A stretch of DNA of 14,491 bases from Colivivens sp963594655 (GTDB lineage Bacteria; Bacteroidota; Bacteroidia; Bacteroidales; Bacteroidaceae): assembly GCA_963594655.1 (NCBI GenBank), contig CAVBFD010000053.1, forward strand, positions 1 to 14,491, written 5' to 3'. A program made the translations under genes and the position numbers. How positions within the stretch are numbered: position 1 is the stretch's first letter; every line of letters starts with the position of its first letter. Under the pieces are notes generated by a model, which saw only the letters and a list, made by a program, of their open reading frames with translations, did no database searches and had not been told where the DNA came from. This document shows positions 13,330 through 14,491 of this stretch, one piece after another.

Positions 13330-13332
13330 ATT

Positions 13333-13467
13333 ATGGAGACAAAAGAAAGGTCAAAAGAACACTCTGAAGCATACAATGTCTCAGAGAAGCAGCACAGTAA
13401 GACCTGGCTTGCCATGCAGAAATACAGGGGTACTGTGACAGTATATGACAAAAGCTTATTTTATTAA
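13333..13467 (+). CDS. Small putative antitoxin partner of the PIN-domain toxin
   Basis: This 44-residue hydrophilic, charged protein begins METKERSKEHSEAYNVSEKQ and ends in V-T-V-Y-D-K-S-L-F-Y. It belongs to no family I recognise. The inference of antitoxin rests on its place six bases upstream of a PIN toxin in the same transcript, its small size, and the strong ribosome-binding site, which would make it in excess of the toxin. There is no visible ribbon-helix-helix or AbrB-type DNA-binding motif. The short C-terminal tail resembles the toxin-docking tails of other VapB-like partners, but this is a guess. It is more AT-rich than the housekeeping genes around it. Confidence 0.7.
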   Translation: METKERSKEHSEAYNVSEKQHSKTWLAMQKYRGTVTVYDKSLFY

Positions 13468-13473
13468 CTCAAA

Positions 13474-13893
13474 ATGAGATATTTGTTGGATACCTGTGTA
13501 GTCATGAACATGATTGCAGAGCCTGACAGACTTTGTCCTGATGTAGAAGCACTGATTGACGATTATGACAATGTTCTATGTGTCAGTGCAGAGACTTTGC
13601 GCGAAATGATTGTTGCGTTCAACAACAAAGGACTGGCATCAAAGTGTTGGAAGACAGCAGGAGATATGATTCAATCTTTGGTGGATGAATATAACTTGAC
13701 GGTGTTGCCATTGAAAACAGAACACATGAAAACTTACGCTCATTTGCAATTGAACGAAGCAATGGGACATAAGGATCCTTCAGACCATGTTATCATAAGC
13801 CAAGCTATTACAGAACGTTTGCCATTGGTTTCGAGTGACACCCGTTTCCCTTTTTATCGGGAACAAGGATTGGATTTGATAGAAAACAAATAG
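13474..13893 (+). CDS. PIN-domain toxin, VapC-like ribonuclease
   Basis: This 139-residue PIN-domain protein is probably a magnesium-dependent ribonuclease acting as the toxin of a type II system. The four acidic residues expected at the active site are present: D6 in YLLDTCVV, E44 in VSAETLREMIV, D104 in HKDPSDHVIISQA and D122 in PLVSSDTRF. The layout (LLDT, SAxxLxE, KDPxDxxIIxQA, PLVSxD) is that of the VapC subgroup common in Bacteroidetes. The start follows the small upstream gene by six bases, which suits translational coupling. The gene is AT-richer than its neighbours and the pair is bracketed by 47-bp direct repeats, both suggesting acquisition as a cassette. The RNA target cannot be read from sequence. 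Confidence 0.88.
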   Translation: MRYLLDTCVVMNMIAEPDRLCPDVEALIDDYDNVLCVSAETLREMIVAFNNKGLASKCWKTAGDMIQSLVDEYNLTVLPLKTEHMKTYAHLQLNEAMGHKDPSDHVIISQAITERLPLVSSDTRFPFYREQGLDLIENK

Positions 13894-13914
13894 ACTCCAT
13901 GTGAGTTACCGCAC

Positions 13915-13961
13915 CACGAAACTAATTTCATCATATCGCGAATACTGTCTGCGGTTTGTTT
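13915..13961 (+). repeat. 47-bp direct repeat, right copy, after the toxin gene
   Basis: Matches the left copy at 13223-13269 (42 of 47). It starts 21 bp after the toxin stop and is not followed by a recognisable -7 box, so it does not act as a promoter in the same way as the left copy. Confidence 0.9.
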
Positions 13962-13992
13962 TTGCTGCGAAGCGTTGGGGTGTTGCGGACAA

Positions 13993-14019
13993 GTGAGGCA
14001 TGAAGTGTCATGTCTTCAC
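13993..14019 (+). terminator. Imperfect hairpin between toxin gene and nuoA
   Basis: GTGAGGCATGA (13993-14003) pairs with TCATGTCTTCAC (14008-14019) apart from one bulge/mismatch, across a four-base loop. It could end the toxin-antitoxin transcript. No T run follows, so the call is tentative. Confidence 0.35.
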
Positions 14020-14029
14020 GCAAATTTCC

Positions 14030-14051
14030 AGTCCGATGTTTACATCGTACT
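14030..14051. promoter_or_regulatory. Dyad overlapping the nuoA -33 region, possible operator
   Basis: AGT-C-CGATGT-TT-ACATCG-T-ACT forms a 22-bp inverted repeat with one mismatched pair. It covers the place where the -33 box of the nuo promoter should be (TTTA at 14039-14042), so a bound regulator would compete with RNA polymerase. Confidence 0.4.
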
Positions 14052-14062
14052 GAAAAAACCGC

Positions 14063-14070
14063 TAACTTTG
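14063..14070 (+). promoter_or_regulatory. -7 promoter box of the nuo operon
   Basis: TAACTTTG is a perfect TAnnTTTG box, 46 bp before the nuoA ATG. The -33 position 20 bp upstream holds TTTA instead of TTTG, so the promoter may be weak or regulated. Confidence 0.65.
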
Positions 14071-14116
14071 CACTCGATTTGAAGCATTGGAATAGCAACG
14101 TTATAATATTTTTTTT

Positions 14117-14467
14117 ATGGACTTTACACTGTTTATCACCGTATTGCTGACGGCTGTGACTTTGGTGGTGGCGGCTTATGTCATCGCGAAGCTGGTCGGT
14201 CCCCGTTCATACAACCCGGTAAAGGGTGAGCCATTCGAGTGCGGTATCCCGACGCGAGGCAGCTCATGGTTGCCGAGCCACATCGGCTACTACCTCTTCG
14301 CCATCCTTTTCCTGATGTTTGACGTGGAGACCGTGCTGCTTTACCCATGGGCAGTCGTCGTCAAGCAGTTTGGACCTGTGGCTCTCCTGAGCATCGGGTT
14401 CTTCTTGTTGGTATTGGTATTTGGCCTGGCCTACGCCTGGCGGAAAGGAGCATTGGAATGGAAGTAA
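14117..14467 (+). CDS. nuoA: NADH-quinone oxidoreductase subunit A (NuoA)
   Basis: NuoA is a small membrane subunit of respiratory complex I. The 116-residue protein has three transmembrane helices (about 5-27, 57-80 and 87-109) and the conserved loop between the first two, NPVKGEPFECGIPTRGSSW (33-51), with the cysteine in the ECG motif. FLMFDVETVLLYPWAV in the second helix carries the conserved acidic residues D69 and E71. The length is normal. Its last codons overlap the next start (ATGGAAGTAA), so nuoA and nuoB are translationally coupled. It is the first gene of a nuo operon that continues to the right. Confidence 0.96.
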   Translation: MDFTLFITVLLTAVTLVVAAYVIAKLVGPRSYNPVKGEPFECGIPTRGSSWLPSHIGYYLFAILFLMFDVETVLLYPWAVVVKQFGPVALLSIGFFLLVLVFGLAYAWRKGALEWK

Positions 14468-14491
14468 ACAAAAGAGCCTCTATCAAGAGTA
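14458..14491 (+). CDS. nuoB: NADH-quinone oxidoreductase subunit B (NuoB), first codons only
   Basis: ATG at 14458 overlaps the nuoA stop by ten bases, and AAAGGAG (14444-14450) sits seven bases upstream as a ribosome-binding site. The eleven visible residues, MEVNKRASIKS, are compatible with the variable N-terminus of Bacteroidetes NuoB. Identity is inferred mainly from the invariant nuoA-nuoB order; the iron-sulfur motifs lie beyond the edge. Confidence 0.7.
   Translation, partial: MEVNKRASIKS

Larger units (their letters stand above)
12797..13332. other. Long divergent intergenic region with palindrome array
   Basis: No plausible gene is seen in about 530 bp. The left end holds the AAA-ATPase promoter. 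The middle (13029-13104) holds a phased palindrome array. The right end holds one copy of a 47-bp direct repeat and the promoter of the toxin-antitoxin pair. An imperfect dyad ACAGATACCTGT lies at 13011-13022. From about 13130 to 13330 the sequence is clearly more AT-rich than the lpx and queuosine genes. Confidence 0.7.

Noticed and set aside
13955..13958. A second promoter in the right-hand copy of the 47-bp repeat
   Set aside because: TTTG is present but no TAnnTTTG box occurs 19-20 bp downstream; the nuoA -7 box is about 100 bp away.

Overview
The window looks like a chromosomal segment of a Bacteroidales bacterium, most likely Prevotellaceae. The evidence is the repeated Bacteroidetes-type promoter signature (TTTG, 19-20 bp, TAnnTTTG), weak Shine-Dalgarno sequences at most genes, the lpxD-lpxC-lpxA gene order, and proteins of recognisable Bacteroidetes families. 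Genus-level assignment is inference.

Positions 1-1970 (minus strand) hold a three-gene surface-glycan module: a GtrA-type flippase, a GtrB-type family-2 glycosyltransferase, and a multi-spanning membrane protein that runs off the left edge. The last two genes each contain a poly-G tract (9 and 10 G). In both, the tract is exactly one base longer than the length that restores a family-like reading frame. This looks like a phase-variable module captured OFF at two loci, unless the tracts are sequencing errors.

Positions 2277-2717 encode a small heat-shock protein, followed by a strong hairpin. Positions 2873-4205 are a queuosine unit: a good promoter, a short H-type pseudoknot that matches the preQ1-I riboswitch base by base at its ligand contacts, a YhhQ/VUT-family queuosine-precursor transporter, and QueF. 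It converges with, and overlaps by 20 bp, a five-gene minus-strand operon: lpxD, lpxC, lpxA, a pRiA4b ORF-3-like protein, and miaA. LpxC stands alone here, whereas in most Bacteroidetes it is fused to FabZ.

Positions 8673-11444 encode a 923-residue secreted GH128-like glycoside hydrolase ending in two dockerin-type calcium-binding repeats. The minus-strand gene after it is an AAA-ATPase/PD-(D/E)XK (DUF1703-type) protein whose nuclease core has been deleted; a 54-residue remnant of its C-terminus survives out of frame downstream.

Positions 12797-14116 form a more AT-rich accessory stretch. It contains an array of TCACTCGAGTGA palindromes at an exact 22-bp period, and a PIN-domain toxin with a small partner gene, flanked by 47-bp direct repeats. 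The window ends with the start of the complex I operon (nuoA and the first codons of nuoB), preceded by its own promoter and a dyad.
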